Shown: positions 8,862 through 17,336, counted from the stretch's first letter. The stretch is DNA of 64,000 nt from Stutzerimonas chloritidismutans AW-1 (GCF_000495915.1 NZ_AOFQ01000019.1:1-64000); one strand, 5' to 3'. Notes: a model not told the origin generated them from the sequence alone. Translations and numbers: made by a program.

Positions 8862-9419
8862 ATGCGTAAAAGCGACTGGAAAGCCCAGGTCGGCCAGTTC
8901 AGCGACCGCGAAATAGCGAGGAGGTTTGGGGTGGGAGCGACTACCGTCCGCCGGTATCGAAAGGCCAACGGTATCGCCGAATTCAGCTTCAAGCTAGAAC
9001 TTACACAATCGCTGATTGAGCGGCTGGCAGTACAGACGGACTACAGCCTATCCAAAGACCTCGGTATTCCCGCAAAAAGCATTAAGGAGGCTCGAACTGA
9101 GTTTGGTATTCCGGAGCCAAAACCCCTCCGGCCTAAGTTCCAACCACTTGAGGAAATTTGGAACGAGCAAACGATTGCGCTTCTTGGCACTATGCCCGAC
9201 TACGAGTTAGCCGATAGGCTAAAAGTTAGTAACTACCCGATCAAATCCAAACGAAAAGAGCTGGGAATAAAAGCGTTTGAAAAACCATATCCAAAAATCA
9301 CTGCTAAAATTGCAGCCGAGTTTGGTTTGACCTCTGACCGAATTTTAGCCGAGCGCCTAGGCGTTTCCCCAAGCTATATCCGTAGGGCGAGACTCAGATG
9401 GTTGGCAAAAGACGAATGA
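8862..9419 (+). CDS. Four-unit helix-turn-helix repeat protein
   Basis: 185-aa protein built of four similar HTH units at about residues 14-38 (SDREIARRFGVGATTVRRYR), 59-83 (TDYSLSKDLGIPAKSIKEAR), 112-136 (PDYELADRLKVSNYPIKSKR) and 158-180 (SDRILAERLGVSPSYIRRAR). Each has the pattern acidic-x-x-x-L/I-A-x-R/D-L/F-G/K-V followed by a basic recognition helix. ATGs occur at 8847, 8856 and 8862; GGAGGA at 8849-8854 sits 7 nt before the last, which is chosen. Divergent from the recombinase pair across the palindromes, so a DNA-binding accessory or regulator of that module is likely. No named family was recognised. Confidence 0.75.
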   Translation: MRKSDWKAQVGQFSDREIARRFGVGATTVRRYRKANGIAEFSFKLELTQSLIERLAVQTDYSLSKDLGIPAKSIKEARTEFGIPEPKPLRPKFQPLEEIWNEQTIALLGTMPDYELADRLKVSNYPIKSKRKELGIKAFEKPYPKITAKIAAEFGLTSDRILAERLGVSPSYIRRARLRWLAKDE

Positions 9420-9585
9420 CCTGTATAATTTCCATTAACTAGCTAACCCCAAAGCGCCGTATATTATGCTTTGCATAGCGGCGCGACTATCAGGTTATCC
9501 AGCCCTCTTCAGGAGCACCTAGTTTAAAAATTAGCGCCCTGGCTTATGCAGGTACAGTGCATCCATTAATGTCGAGGCAGTTTTA

Positions 9586-9807
9586 ATGAAGATCAAGCCG
9601 ATTCGTACTGATGGCGACCTAGCTACCGCTTTGGCGCTTATGGAGCAACTGTGGGGTGCCCCGATCGGTACGCCAGAGAGTGATGCGCTAGAAGCGCTCG
9701 CAGCGTTGATCGAGAAATATGAAGACGAACACTATCCGATCCCACCTTCTGATCCCGTCGAGGCCATCAGATTCCGAATGGAACAGCATGGGCTCGGAGT
9801 GATCTAG
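9586..9807 (+). pseudogene. higA: HigA-type antitoxin, N-terminal fragment
   Basis: 73 residues match the N-terminal half of HigA antitoxins: MKIKPIRTDGDLATALALME, LWGAPIGTPESDALEALA, YEDEHYPIPPSDPVEAIRFR and MEQHGLGVI. In full-length HigA this is followed directly by the XRE-type HTH (..DLEPxIG..). Here a TAG stop ends the frame at that point and the downstream sequence does not recover an HTH. No higB toxin gene is seen upstream (9420-9585). It may still fold and bind toxin but should not bind DNA. Confidence 0.7.
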
Positions 9808-10100
9808 CGCTCCCTGGGTATTCGCTCCAACCGACGCCATCCAGCCGCGCGAATCCCGCAATCGACAAGATGCTAGAAGCCTAGGGTTCGTAAGCCTCGC
9901 GATGGAGTAACAGGCTGATCACGACGTCCGTGATGACATCCATTTGATGTTCTCACTTCAAAGCAACCTACGGCTGCTTTCGGCCAAAAGCTGCCTGTCG
10001 TTGAGTGCAATTTTTGACTCATGGCTGCCAGCAACGGCAGCAGTTAAAATGCTCAGAGACGATCACTCAACGAGCAATAGACCTAGTTTGTTCGACCGAG

Positions 10101-10370
10101 CTAGATTAGTAAAAGCTCTTTCACTTTTTGCTTGATTTCAGCAGGGCTTTCTTCAAATCCGTATTTACCGGCATTATCTTTAGAAGAGTTATATCCCAAG
10201 AAATAACCATTGTATTGAAAGTAGTTAGTGTCAATTTTTCGCCTGCTTGGCTTGCCTTTTTCCAGCATATCCAGAAGCGTTTTTAAGTGTGAGCGTGTTA
10301 GCCAGAATTTTAGAAGTAATCCGCTCCCTAGCACTTCAGTGCCGATCATTGGAGCTGCTTGAAAGCCCAA
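10101..10370 (-). CDS. Hypothetical 89-aa protein
   Basis: Unrecognised small protein with a lysine-rich C-terminus (SPAEIKQKVKELLLI) and aromatic NYFQYNGYFLGYN. It is AT-richer than its neighbours, suggesting separate acquisition. The 293 bp to its left, back to the HigA fragment, contain no gene. Could be a fragment of a larger protein. Confidence 0.35.
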   Translation of the reverse strand: MGFQAAPMIGTEVLGSGLLLKFWLTRSHLKTLLDMLEKGKPSRRKIDTNYFQYNGYFLGYNSSKDNAGKYGFEESPAEIKQKVKELLLI

Positions 10371-10412
10371 GGCCTAGCTCAGGGCTAGTCGTCTACACCA
10401 GTTCCGCTATGT

Positions 10413-10589
10413 ATGCTGAAGGGGGCCCAACCACTCTACCTGACCAGCAACCTCAAGCGCTTCGGCGAATTCAACCTCAAGCTAAACCGGCCACCGGAGC
10501 CCTGGATCAAGGACTCGGTGTTCCAACAAGCTGCCGGCTCGCTGCGGGTGATCAGACCTAGCCAGCTAGATACCGAGAAAACGCCATGA
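10413..10589 (+). CDS. Short 58-aa ORF coupled to the next gene
   Basis: ATG at 10413 gives 58 codons with coding-like GC-rich third positions (MLKGAQPLYLTSNLKRFGEF...). Its TGA overlaps the ATG of the following 120-aa gene (ATGA at 10586-10589), a typical translational-coupling junction. No clear Shine-Dalgarno precedes this ATG, so the gene may be the 3' end of a longer ancestral gene; an in-frame TAG at 10386 blocks extension. Function unknown. Confidence 0.4.
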   Translation: MLKGAQPLYLTSNLKRFGEFNLKLNRPPEPWIKDSVFQQAAGSLRVIRPSQLDTEKTP

Positions 10590-10948
10590 TCAACATTCCT
10601 CCCGCATCCTTCCGCCTTACACCGTACGGCGAAGTGGACGCCGTGGCGTTGGAAAACCTGCGCGACAGCTTCGACACCTCTCAACTGCTCCGGCTGGTTG
10701 ATCGCTTGGACGTCTGCTTGGTGGAACTGGGTGGAATCACCTCCATTCGCGACGAGCTACTGAGATTGCATGCGATGGCTCTGACGATAGTTGAGGGCAT
10801 CGCTCTTACGGTGCCTGCCGAGAGTGCTTGTATCTGGACAGAAGCCCAATCTCTACAGATGGATCTTGAGGCACTGGTTTCTTGGGCGCGCTCCGCTCAG
10901 CTCATCATTGCGCCGCTGATCAATCTTGCTCCACAGCACGAGGCATGA
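10586..10948 (+). CDS. Hypothetical 120-aa protein
   Basis: Predicted mostly helical and soluble, starting MINIPPASFRLTPYGEVDAV with hydrophobic heptads around LRLVDRLDVCLVELGG. It resembles small conserved proteins seen next to mobile elements in pseudomonads, but I cannot name a family. Coupled by ATGA to the preceding 58-aa ORF; the pair may be a two-component accessory unit. Convergent with the permease gene at 10974. Confidence 0.5.
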   Translation: MINIPPASFRLTPYGEVDAVALENLRDSFDTSQLLRLVDRLDVCLVELGGITSIRDELLRLHAMALTIVEGIALTVPAESACIWTEAQSLQMDLEALVSWARSAQLIIAPLINLAPQHEA

Positions 10949-10973
10949 GCGCTCTCGCCGATTTCGACGAGGC

Positions 10974-11933
10974 TCAACTGTTTCTGACCATGGCTGGAAT
11001 CGCCCGTAAGTAGATCAATTCACCAATCAGTTCTACGAGTGTCTGAGTAATCACAGCCGCCGCGGCCAGCGCGCGAATGGACTCCGGGAGCGCTAGGGCC
11101 AGGGGAAGCACTACAAGCGAGTTGCGAGTGCCTGAGCTAAAGGCCACTGCCCGTGCGGCAGAAGCCTCCAAGCCAAATAGCCGGGAGCTGAGTACGCCGA
11201 GGGCGGGAGCGAGTAATAGAAACGCTCCGTATACCGGAAGCAACGGCGCCAGGATGTCCAGTTGGTACACTACGGCCGCGATCTGCGAACCCACCACCAC
11301 GATTAGAACCAGGGCCATCGCAGGCACTGGCAGCCAGGCCCAACCTGCGTTCCATGCGCGAACCAGCTGAGATCGGCGCCCGCCAAATTCGGTGAGCACA
11401 GCCGCTACCAAGGGTAGGACGATCAGTAACAGGAATGCTTCTGCGAAGGGCCACAGCTCGATCACTGTGCCGGCTTCGGAACCAAGGATTAGCTGCAAGT
11501 AGAGGGGCAGCAGCAGAAGCTGGAGCAACAGCAGCAATGGCGTCGCCGCGAGCACCAGACGAGAGTCCCCTTTGCCCAGGTGGGTGAAGACCACCACGTA
11601 ATCGATACAAGGCGTCAGCAGGACAAGCAGCGCGCCGACCAACAAGGCCTTGTTCGATGAGAGCGGCCACGTCACCAACCACACCATTAATGGCACCAAC
11701 AGGAAGTTGGCCAGCAACAAGGCACCGACGAAGCGGCGGTTGGCAAAAGCTTCTCGCAGCTCCAGAAAAGGAATCTGCAAAAACATGGCATACATCAGCA
11801 CGGCAATCGCCGGTGTGATGGCTATGGCCGTCAGTCCGGTGAATTGCGCAGAGCTCAAACCTGCAATGGCAGCGGCCACCACCGCCGCGAAATAAAATGC
11901 TATCTGGTGTTCTTCCAGCCAGTCCCGCGACAT
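10974..11933 (-). CDS. ACR3/SBF-family permease, probably arsenite efflux
   Basis: 319-aa inner-membrane protein with about 10 hydrophobic segments. LLTPCIDYVVVFTHLGKGD resembles the ACR3 signature around the conserved Cys (PC...KGD), and the C-terminal half carries SSGTRNSLVVLPLALALP, typical of the bile-acid:sodium symporter/ACR3 superfamily. The frame extends to 12074, but ATG 11933 (MSRDWLEEHQIAFYF) has AGGGAAG upstream and begins where the homologous region begins. No arsR or arsC lies beside it, so arsenite specificity is an inference; it could transport another oxyanion. Confidence 0.65.
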   Translation of the reverse strand: MSRDWLEEHQIAFYFAAVVAAAIAGLSSAQFTGLTAIAITPAIAVLMYAMFLQIPFLELREAFANRRFVGALLLANFLLVPLMVWLVTWPLSSNKALLVGALLVLLTPCIDYVVVFTHLGKGDSRLVLAATPLLLLLQLLLLPLYLQLILGSEAGTVIELWPFAEAFLLLIVLPLVAAVLTEFGGRRSQLVRAWNAGWAWLPVPAMALVLIVVVGSQIAAVVYQLDILAPLLPVYGAFLLLAPALGVLSSRLFGLEASAARAVAFSSGTRNSLVVLPLALALPESIRALAAAAVITQTLVELIGELIYLRAIPAMVRNS

Positions 11934-12163
11934 CTGATATCTTCCCTTGTTGCGCAAGGGCGACATTCTCGCACTGGCATCGGATTTAACCCAGCGTTGA
12001 GGCTGGTTACGCAGCGGGCTGCCTGGTTGCTTTTCGCTTGTGCCAGTGGGCGAAGGTTTACAACGCTCCAACAAGTCCTACCGAGAAGAGGAAGCATGGT
12101 GTTTCGAAAAAACCGGATGGCGGGTCTGACGCAAGTGTTCTTCACCGCCAGGAGCTAACCGAG

Positions 12164-12598
12164 ATGAATCCTCAACCTTCAGGCATGACCTGGAATCTCC
12201 TGCTGCTAACCTGGCTGGTCGCACTGATATCGACCCTGTCCGCGCTGTTCATTGGCGAGGTGATGGGCCAGGCACCCTGCGTGCTGTGCTGGTTCCAGCG
12301 AGCCTTCATGTTTCCGCTGACGGTGATCCTGGCCATCGCCTGCTACCGCTCGGATTTCACAGTCTGGCGTTATGCCCTACCGCTGACCGTTATCGGTGCG
12401 GCGCTGGCATTTGTTCATACGCTGCTCTATGCAGGGCTGATTCCACAGCCGATCCAGCCCTGCACGGCCACCGGTCCATCCTGCTCAGGCGCCGGAATGA
12501 CCCTTTTCGGCGTAGTGCCCCTGCCGGCGCTCGCCTTGTTAGCTTTTATCCTTATCGGCATCCTGCTCATTATTATCCGTCGGAGAACCGCCCCATGA
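12164..12598 (+). CDS. dsbB: DsbB-like disulfide oxidoreductase
   Basis: 144-aa membrane protein with four hydrophobic helices. The first periplasmic loop has APCVLCWFQRA (CxxC), characteristic of DsbB/BdbC, and the second loop has a Cys pair (QPCTATGPSC). It would reoxidise the thioredoxin-like partner encoded next and pass electrons to quinone. The start at 12164 follows AGGAG. Its stop overlaps the start of the dsbA-like gene (ATGA at 12595-12598). Confidence 0.85.
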   Translation: MNPQPSGMTWNLLLLTWLVALISTLSALFIGEVMGQAPCVLCWFQRAFMFPLTVILAIACYRSDFTVWRYALPLTVIGAALAFVHTLLYAGLIPQPIQPCTATGPSCSGAGMTLFGVVPLPALALLAFILIGILLIIIRRRTAP

Positions 12599-13275
12599 AT
12601 CGCCGTTCCGTGGTCCTGATCGTCAGTGTCGTGATCCTGGCCGTCTTTGCTGCCGCTGCATTCTTCTATTCCCCCTCCCAGTCGCCTCAACAGGCCCAGG
12701 CTCCCGGTTCGACCGCCCAAGAGGCCGCGACACAAACCAAACAAGGCGGCGGCCAGTTGGTTCGCTTCCACTCACCGGTGTTCGGCCCGGCGCAGGCCCC
12801 AGTAACCATCGTCGAATTCTTTGACCCTTCCTGCGAGGCATGTCGCGCCTTCCACCCCTATGTGAAGCAGATCCTCGCCGAGAACCCGGAAGACGTGCGT
12901 TTGGTGCTGCGCTATGTACTGTTCCATCAAGGCTCCGAAGAGGTGGCGCGGATGCTGGAGGCGGCGCGTAAGCAAAATCTCCATGAACAAGTGTTGGAGG
13001 CTGTGCTGGAGGCCCAACCCGGTTGGCACGATGACCCCAAGGTAACGCAGGCATGGGCTGCCGCAGAGCGCGTCGGTTTGAACTTGGAGCAGGCCCGCCA
13101 GGACATGCATACGCCTGGCGTCAACGCCGTGCTGGAAACGGACATGCAGGACGTTAAGGCCGTTGGGGTTCGTGGCACGCCGACCTTTTTTGTCAATGGT
13201 CGTGCGCTCAGCGAGTTTGGCCCGGAGCCGCTGCGCCAGTTGGTGAACAGCGAAGTGGCCAAGGCACGGAAATGA
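12595..13275 (+). CDS. dsbA: DsbA-family thiol:disulfide protein
   Basis: 226-aa protein with an N-terminal membrane anchor/signal (RRSVVLIVSVVILAVFAAAA), a low-complexity linker, then a thioredoxin fold with active site DPSCEACRAFHP (CEAC) and the cis-Pro loop VRGTPTFFVNG. Forms a periplasmic oxidation pair with the upstream DsbB-like protein. Because it overlaps dsbB, start 12595 is preferred over a 100-residue out-of-frame-overlapping extension. In a metal-resistance region it probably keeps periplasmic thiols oxidised under metal stress (inference). Confidence 0.85.
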   Translation: MNRRSVVLIVSVVILAVFAAAAFFYSPSQSPQQAQAPGSTAQEAATQTKQGGGQLVRFHSPVFGPAQAPVTIVEFFDPSCEACRAFHPYVKQILAENPEDVRLVLRYVLFHQGSEEVARMLEAARKQNLHEQVLEAVLEAQPGWHDDPKVTQAWAAAERVGLNLEQARQDMHTPGVNAVLETDMQDVKAVGVRGTPTFFVNGRALSEFGPEPLRQLVNSEVAKARK

Positions 13276-13279
13276 CACT

Positions 13280-13741
13280 ATGAGCGCGCTGGAAAACCGC
13301 GTGCCACCGCTGCTCGTGGCGGGCCTGATGGCTGTGCTGATGGGTTTGTCGGGAACCAAATTGCCGGGCTTCGAACTGGCATGGACCGCGCGCCTGACCT
13401 TCGCTTTGCCAATACTGCTCCTGGGGCTCGGCGTGTGCCTCGCCGGCGTCCTGTCGTTTCGCCGCGCGCGTACTACGGTTAATCCATTGCAGCCGCAGCA
13501 GGCTTCTGCATTAGTGGAGGCTGGCATCTACCGGTACAGCCGCAACCCCATGTACTTAGGCTTTGCCATTATCCTGGCGGCTTGGGCGCTGGTCTTGGCC
13601 TCGCCTCTAACCCTGCTTGGCGTAGTTGCTTTCGTGCTGTACATGAACCGTTTCCAGATCCCAGCCGAAGAGTGGGCGCTGGAAACATTGTTCGGCGAAT
13701 CATTTGCCCGCTACCGTGCACGAGTCCGCCGCTGGCTCTGA
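13280..13741 (+). CDS. Isoprenylcysteine/phospholipid methyltransferase-family membrane protein
   Basis: 153 aa with four hydrophobic helices and the family motif YRYSRNPMYLGF followed by a C-terminal IPAEEWALETLFGESFARY (E-E...Y). This is the ICMT/PEMT-like SAM-binding membrane methyltransferase fold often encoded in metal and thiol clusters. It begins 4 bp after the dsbA-like gene and is likely in the same operon. Substrate unknown. Confidence 0.75.
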   Translation: MSALENRVPPLLVAGLMAVLMGLSGTKLPGFELAWTARLTFALPILLLGLGVCLAGVLSFRRARTTVNPLQPQQASALVEAGIYRYSRNPMYLGFAIILAAWALVLASPLTLLGVVAFVLYMNRFQIPAEEWALETLFGESFARYRARVRRWL

Positions 13742-14821
13742 GCGTCCGCGGCGGTAGCGACTGGCGGGGCTTGCTCGTCGCGGCAGCCTGCCGAAGGTGC
13801 CACGACCTAGCCTGATCTCCTCGTGACGAGCTGCTTTGGCCACATGCCGCTAGCATGTCTCTGGTCGAAGACATAGCGCCAACGAGTGATGTCGCAAGTT
13901 CACTCCGTTGATATCGAGATAACTGTCTAGCAACAGCGGTGAGCGCAAAGCAGGCTTATGCTTCGCTGCGATGACTGTCGGCCTGCCTGGTGTCGATACA
14001 AACACTGCCGTCTAGCTCCATTTCAAGTGTCGAGTGGCTGACTTTGAATCGCTCATGAAGTACACGTTTTAAATCAGTCTTCACTCGTTCAATTTCGGGC
14101 AGGCTAGCCTTCTTGATGACAACGTGAGCTTCCAATGCAGTTGAATGTTCGGCAATTTCCCAGACATGTACGTGGTGAACACTCACAACGTCGTCCACTT
14201 GCTCCATGACATTGATTATATCAGTGATGGAAACTCCTTCTGGTGCGCCCTCCATTAACAAGTGAATGGTTTTAGGTAGCATGCTAAAGCCCTGCCATAG
14301 CACGTAACCAGCAATCATCAGCGTCAGTACAGTATCTGTCCAATACCAGTCATACAGAAGGATTAATGTTCCGGCAATAATAACACCGACGGAGGCCAGC
14401 GCATCCGACACATTGTGCAAGAATGCCGCCTTTATATTCATGCTATTCTTAGACATTGTGTAGGTGAGCAAGGCCGTGACGACATCTACAATCAAGGCTA
14501 TTCCCGCCACCACGACCACTGTCCATCCTTCAATGGGCTGTGGGGCAAAAAACCGACCTATAGCTTCGTAGATGAGGTAGAGACCAACGATAATCAGCGT
14601 GACCAAGTTAATCAAAGCCGCTATGGTTTCACTGCGTCGGTAGCCGAAGGTTTTAAAAGCATCTGGCGGTTTGCGACCGATTTTACGTGCGATGAGCGCA
14701 ATAACCAGTGATGCGGCATCGCTCAAGTTATGTAGCGCGTCAGCTATGAGCGATAAACTGCCAGAAAGTATTCCTCCAACAACTTGTGCCAGAGTTAGCA
14801 CAGTATTAACGCCAATGGCAG

Positions 14822-15934
14822 GGCGGTTTCAGGAGCTGAGTGCAACACGGTTATTGAATTGAAGCTGGAGCATCATGCCGCATAGCCATGGCTTCTTGCA
14901 TCACCTCGCTCATGACTTCAATCGGGCATTTGAAGTCGAAGCGCTTGCGCGGGCGCATATTCAATTGCAGTGCAATGGCATCCAGCTCTTCCTGGCTGTG
15001 TACCGACAGGTCTGTGCCCTTGGGCAGGTACTGGCGGATCAAGCCATTGATGTTTTCGTTGCTGCCGCGCTGCCAAGGACTGTGCGGGTCGCAGAAGTAG
15101 ATCGCCACCCCGGTCTTCTGGGTGATCTCGGCGTGCCGCGCCATCTCCCGCCCCTGGTCGTAGGTCATGCTCTTGCGCATCGCCAGCGGCATGCGATTGA
15201 GCGCCGCGCTGAAACCTTCCATCGCCGAGGTCGCCGTCGCGTCGTTCATCTTCACCAGGATCAGGTAGCCACTGGTGCGCTCTACCAAGGTGCCTACGGA
15301 CGAGGCGTTGGCCTTGCCCTTGATCAGGTCGCCTTCCCAATGGCCCGGCATCAGTCGGTCTTCGATCTCCGGCGGGCGCACGTGGATACTGACCATCTCG
15401 GGGATCTGGCCGCGCCGATCTACACCGCCAGAGCGCGGCCGGCGGGCCGTCTTGCCTTGGCGCAGGCAGATGATCAGCTCCTTGCGCAGTTCGCCGACCG
15501 GCAGGGCATAGATCGCGTTGTAGATCGTCTCGCGACAGACGTAGGCATCTCTAAGGCTGGAAATGTTCATGCTGCGCAGCTTGCCGGCAATCTGCTCGGG
15601 AGACAAACGCTCACGCAGCATGTGGACCACCAACTCGAAGCGCTCACTGCCCGGCAGCAGCTTGCGCTTGGGCCGGCAGGCTTGGCGCCGAATCCTCATC
15701 TGTTGTTGGGCGCTACGGGCCGCGTAAGCACCAATGCCGTCTTGATTGCGTCTCAGCTCGCGGCTGATGGTCGAGGGCGATCGGTTGATCAGGCGAGCAA
15801 TCCCGCGCAGGCTGAAACCTTGGGCTTGACCGAGTTGAATGGCGGCGCGCTCTTCGACGCTGAGTTCGGAATAGGACATGGGGCAACACCGTACCGGAAA
15901 GGTCAGGTGTTGCACTCAGTTTTTGCGGCCGCCC
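14822..15934 (-). mobile_element. IS30-family insertion sequence
   Basis: About 1.11 kb with imperfect terminal inverted repeats: both ends carry CTGAGTGCAACAC pointing inward and end GGGCGG/GGCGG. Flanks indicate a 2-bp AG target duplication (14820-14821 and 15935-15936), boundary good to about 1 bp. One transposase gene fills it. Similar in type to IS1394 of pseudomonads, but identity was not tested. Confidence 0.85.
14851..15879 (-). CDS. IS30-family transposase
   Basis: 342 aa from the ATG giving MSYSELSVEERAAIQLGQ. The N-terminal HTH (GIARLINRSPSTISRELRRN) is the IS30 signature, followed by a DDE domain: Asp in GHWEGDLIKGKA, Asp in MTYDQGREMA, Glu in RGSNENINGLIRQY. Apparently intact, so the element may still be active. 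A 12-codon upstream extension (to 15915) lies in the terminal repeat and is not used. Confidence 0.9.
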   Translation of the reverse strand: MSYSELSVEERAAIQLGQAQGFSLRGIARLINRSPSTISRELRRNQDGIGAYAARSAQQQMRIRRQACRPKRKLLPGSERFELVVHMLRERLSPEQIAGKLRSMNISSLRDAYVCRETIYNAIYALPVGELRKELIICLRQGKTARRPRSGGVDRRGQIPEMVSIHVRPPEIEDRLMPGHWEGDLIKGKANASSVGTLVERTSGYLILVKMNDATATSAMEGFSAALNRMPLAMRKSMTYDQGREMARHAEITQKTGVAIYFCDPHSPWQRGSNENINGLIRQYLPKGTDLSVHSQEELDAIALQLNMRPRKRFDFKCPIEVMSEVMQEAMAMRHDAPASIQ

Positions 15935-15991
15935 AGCGATTAAACGCTTATCGCCTATGGCTTCGGTGTTATGGTTATGTTCGTGAGCCAT

Positions 15992-16467
15992 TGGTTTTTA
16001 ACCGTCCTTAAATAACATAAGACAAGGATAGGGAGCCCAAAAAAGTAATAGATAATACTAGCACCAATACCATCTGGCCTTCCAAACCACACTGACAGAA
16101 ATGCGACCACTCTCAAGCGAGTTCGTGCATTATCGTCTGAAACTTGCCGATAACTGGCCGATCCCTCTCAAACGTTAAACGACGTTGCTCGCTAATGATA
16201 GATGATGCGGCGTCAATCCGAAGATGACAAAATTGTAATCTTCCAATCATTCTTTTCGTAGGATAGGCCCTTGCAGATTGGTGCGCCTCGGTGCTGACAT
16301 GACGAAGCAAGGCGCTCATGTCACCGCGCAATGGAAGCATTACATTTCAATAATGTAATGCTTGGCTCATGCTGCTGTTAACTTCAATCACGCAAAATTC
16401 ATTCGAACCTGCAGGGCTCAGCGAGAAAGCTCAGCAAGCCACCTTTGAATTTAGCGAGGACTGCCCT
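15992..16467. promoter_or_regulatory. Divergent regulatory region with metal box and palindrome
   Basis: No gene. 16223-16240 carries a TGACA-N4-TGTAA box like those before other metal genes here. 16335-16363 is a perfect dyad with 12-bp arms (AAGCATTACATT/AATGTAATGCTT) and a 5-bp loop, made of the same TTACA/TGTAA half-sites but with 9-bp spacing. They lie between the CDF gene (minus) and a PtrA-like gene (plus), so one or both may be regulated here. Confidence 0.6.
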
Positions 16468-16698
16468 ATGAATCTGTTGAAAGCTATTGTTGTTGGTTTG
16501 GTAATCTGCGGCTCCGCATTGTCTTATGCAGAAGATGGTTACGACCGCTCAATTAAATTTAATGAAAAATTCCGAGCAGATCAAAAACGAATTCACGGAA
16601 CCGAATCCGCCAAACGAAAAATAGACGAATTACAGATTAAGGATACCCGCCAAGATCAGAACAATACGGAAAGCAAGAAAGAAACCAAAGCTGACTAA
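16468..16698 (+). CDS. Small periplasmic PtrA-like protein
   Basis: 76 aa with a clear signal peptide (MNLLKAIVVGLVICGSALSYA) and mature start EDGYDRSIKFNEKFRAD, followed by a charged, Lys/Glu-rich tail. The AE-x-G-x-(D/E)-R start matches the PtrA N-terminal motif also seen at 41194 and 52747. PtrA-type proteins are copper-induced in Pseudomonas. GCGAGGA precedes the ATG at 16468. The gene ends before a strong terminator and follows a metal-box region. Confidence 0.6.
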   Translation: MNLLKAIVVGLVICGSALSYAEDGYDRSIKFNEKFRADQKRIHGTESAKRKIDELQIKDTRQDQNNTESKKETKAD

Positions 16699-16765
16699 CC
16701 GCTTCATATCTGAACGATATTCGCCTCCGGCAGCTTCCAATCTCCTTTGGAAGCAGTTGCACTCT

Positions 16766-16789
16766 AAGCGCCCTTCGGGGCGCTTTTTT
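16766..16789 (+). terminator. Rho-independent terminator
   Basis: GCGCCC-TTCG-GGGCGC stem-loop followed by six T residues, about 70 bp after the PtrA-like gene. Confidence 0.9.
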
Positions 16790-16924
16790 GTTTCCATAAC
16801 TTGCCCGCAACATCGCTACCAGCGAATCGCCCGGAATTTATATAAGCCGTTTCGTTTAAGTCAGGCCGCCATTGCCTGATCTGTTGTTATTAGCCTTCGC
16901 AAGGATCATGTCCGAGTGAGCTGA

Positions 16925-17080
16925 ACAGACGCTGTGGCGTACAGCGCACCCATGTCTGGGTCGCTATCTCAAAGGCCTCACGGTTCGCCCATGATTGACG
17001 GTGTCAGCTCGGCCTTGCACAGCCCGCTGATCGTTCCAGCCAGGGCTTTGTCGTAGCTATCGCCCTTTGCTGCCGACCGG
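16925..17080 (-). pseudogene. Remnant of an IS3-family transposase (OrfB 3' part)
   Basis: Minus-strand translation gives PVGSKGDSYDKALAGTISGL, the rve-domain segment typical of IS3-family OrfB (usually SVGSKGDSYDNALAET..). After a frameshift it continues RQSWANREAFEIATQTWV. The rest is not recognisable and the frame is broken, so this is a decayed fragment. The remaining bases of 16790-17281 hold no gene. Confidence 0.75.
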
Positions 17081-17281
17081 GGCAGGTCAGTCGCTGTTTG
17101 CATAATCCTTCGTCAGCTCACCGTGGGTGAAAGCCATCAGGTCAAGGACGCGTATGTAGCGAAAGTCATACGCACTAAGCGCTGAGCAATTTTTTATTTA
17201 CCGCTTAGATGCATCAGACTGCGCCACAAAGGCTGTGCTGTCCGCTGCGCCGCTAATGAAACTGCGCTCCGATAATTAACG

Positions 17282-17315
17282 CGCCCCGTTCTCGCTAGCT
17301 AGCAAGAACGGGGCG
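17282..17315 (-). terminator. Hairpin downstream of czcA
   Basis: CGCCCCGTTCT/AGAACGGGGCG arms (11 bp) with a symmetric GCTAGCTAGC inside, 22 bp beyond the czcA stop. The long GC stem could end the czc transcript, though the T tract on that strand is weak. Confidence 0.6.
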
Positions 17316-17336
17316 TTGTGTGCCGCCATCCAATCT

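Larger units (their letters stand above)
13956..15991 (-). pseudogene. CDF-family metal efflux gene interrupted by an IS30-family element
   Basis: The 5' fragment (15935-15991) encodes MAHEHNHNTEAIGDKRLIA; the 3' fragment (13956-14820) continues AIGVNTVLTLAQVVGGILSG. Joining them across the insertion restores one frame, ...KRLIA-AIGVNT..., so the intact protein would be about 305 aa. Cation-diffusion-facilitator features: six hydrophobic helices, HNLSDA in TM2 and HNVSDA in TM5 (His/Asp metal site), and a C-terminal cytoplasmic domain with VHHVHVWEI. It would export divalent cations (Zn/Co/Cd/Ni) in exchange for protons. A downstream GTG (14801) could restart translation but would lose TM1. 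Confidence 0.85.

Noticed and set aside
12286-12594. 103-residue N-terminal extension of the DsbA-like protein
   Set aside because: It overlaps dsbB in another frame and would hide the signal anchor; ATG 12595 overlaps the dsbB stop in ATGA and begins the signal sequence.
14875-16011. 378-codon frame on the plus strand
   Set aside because: Antisense to the IS30 transposase and its ends; no family features or ribosome-binding site.
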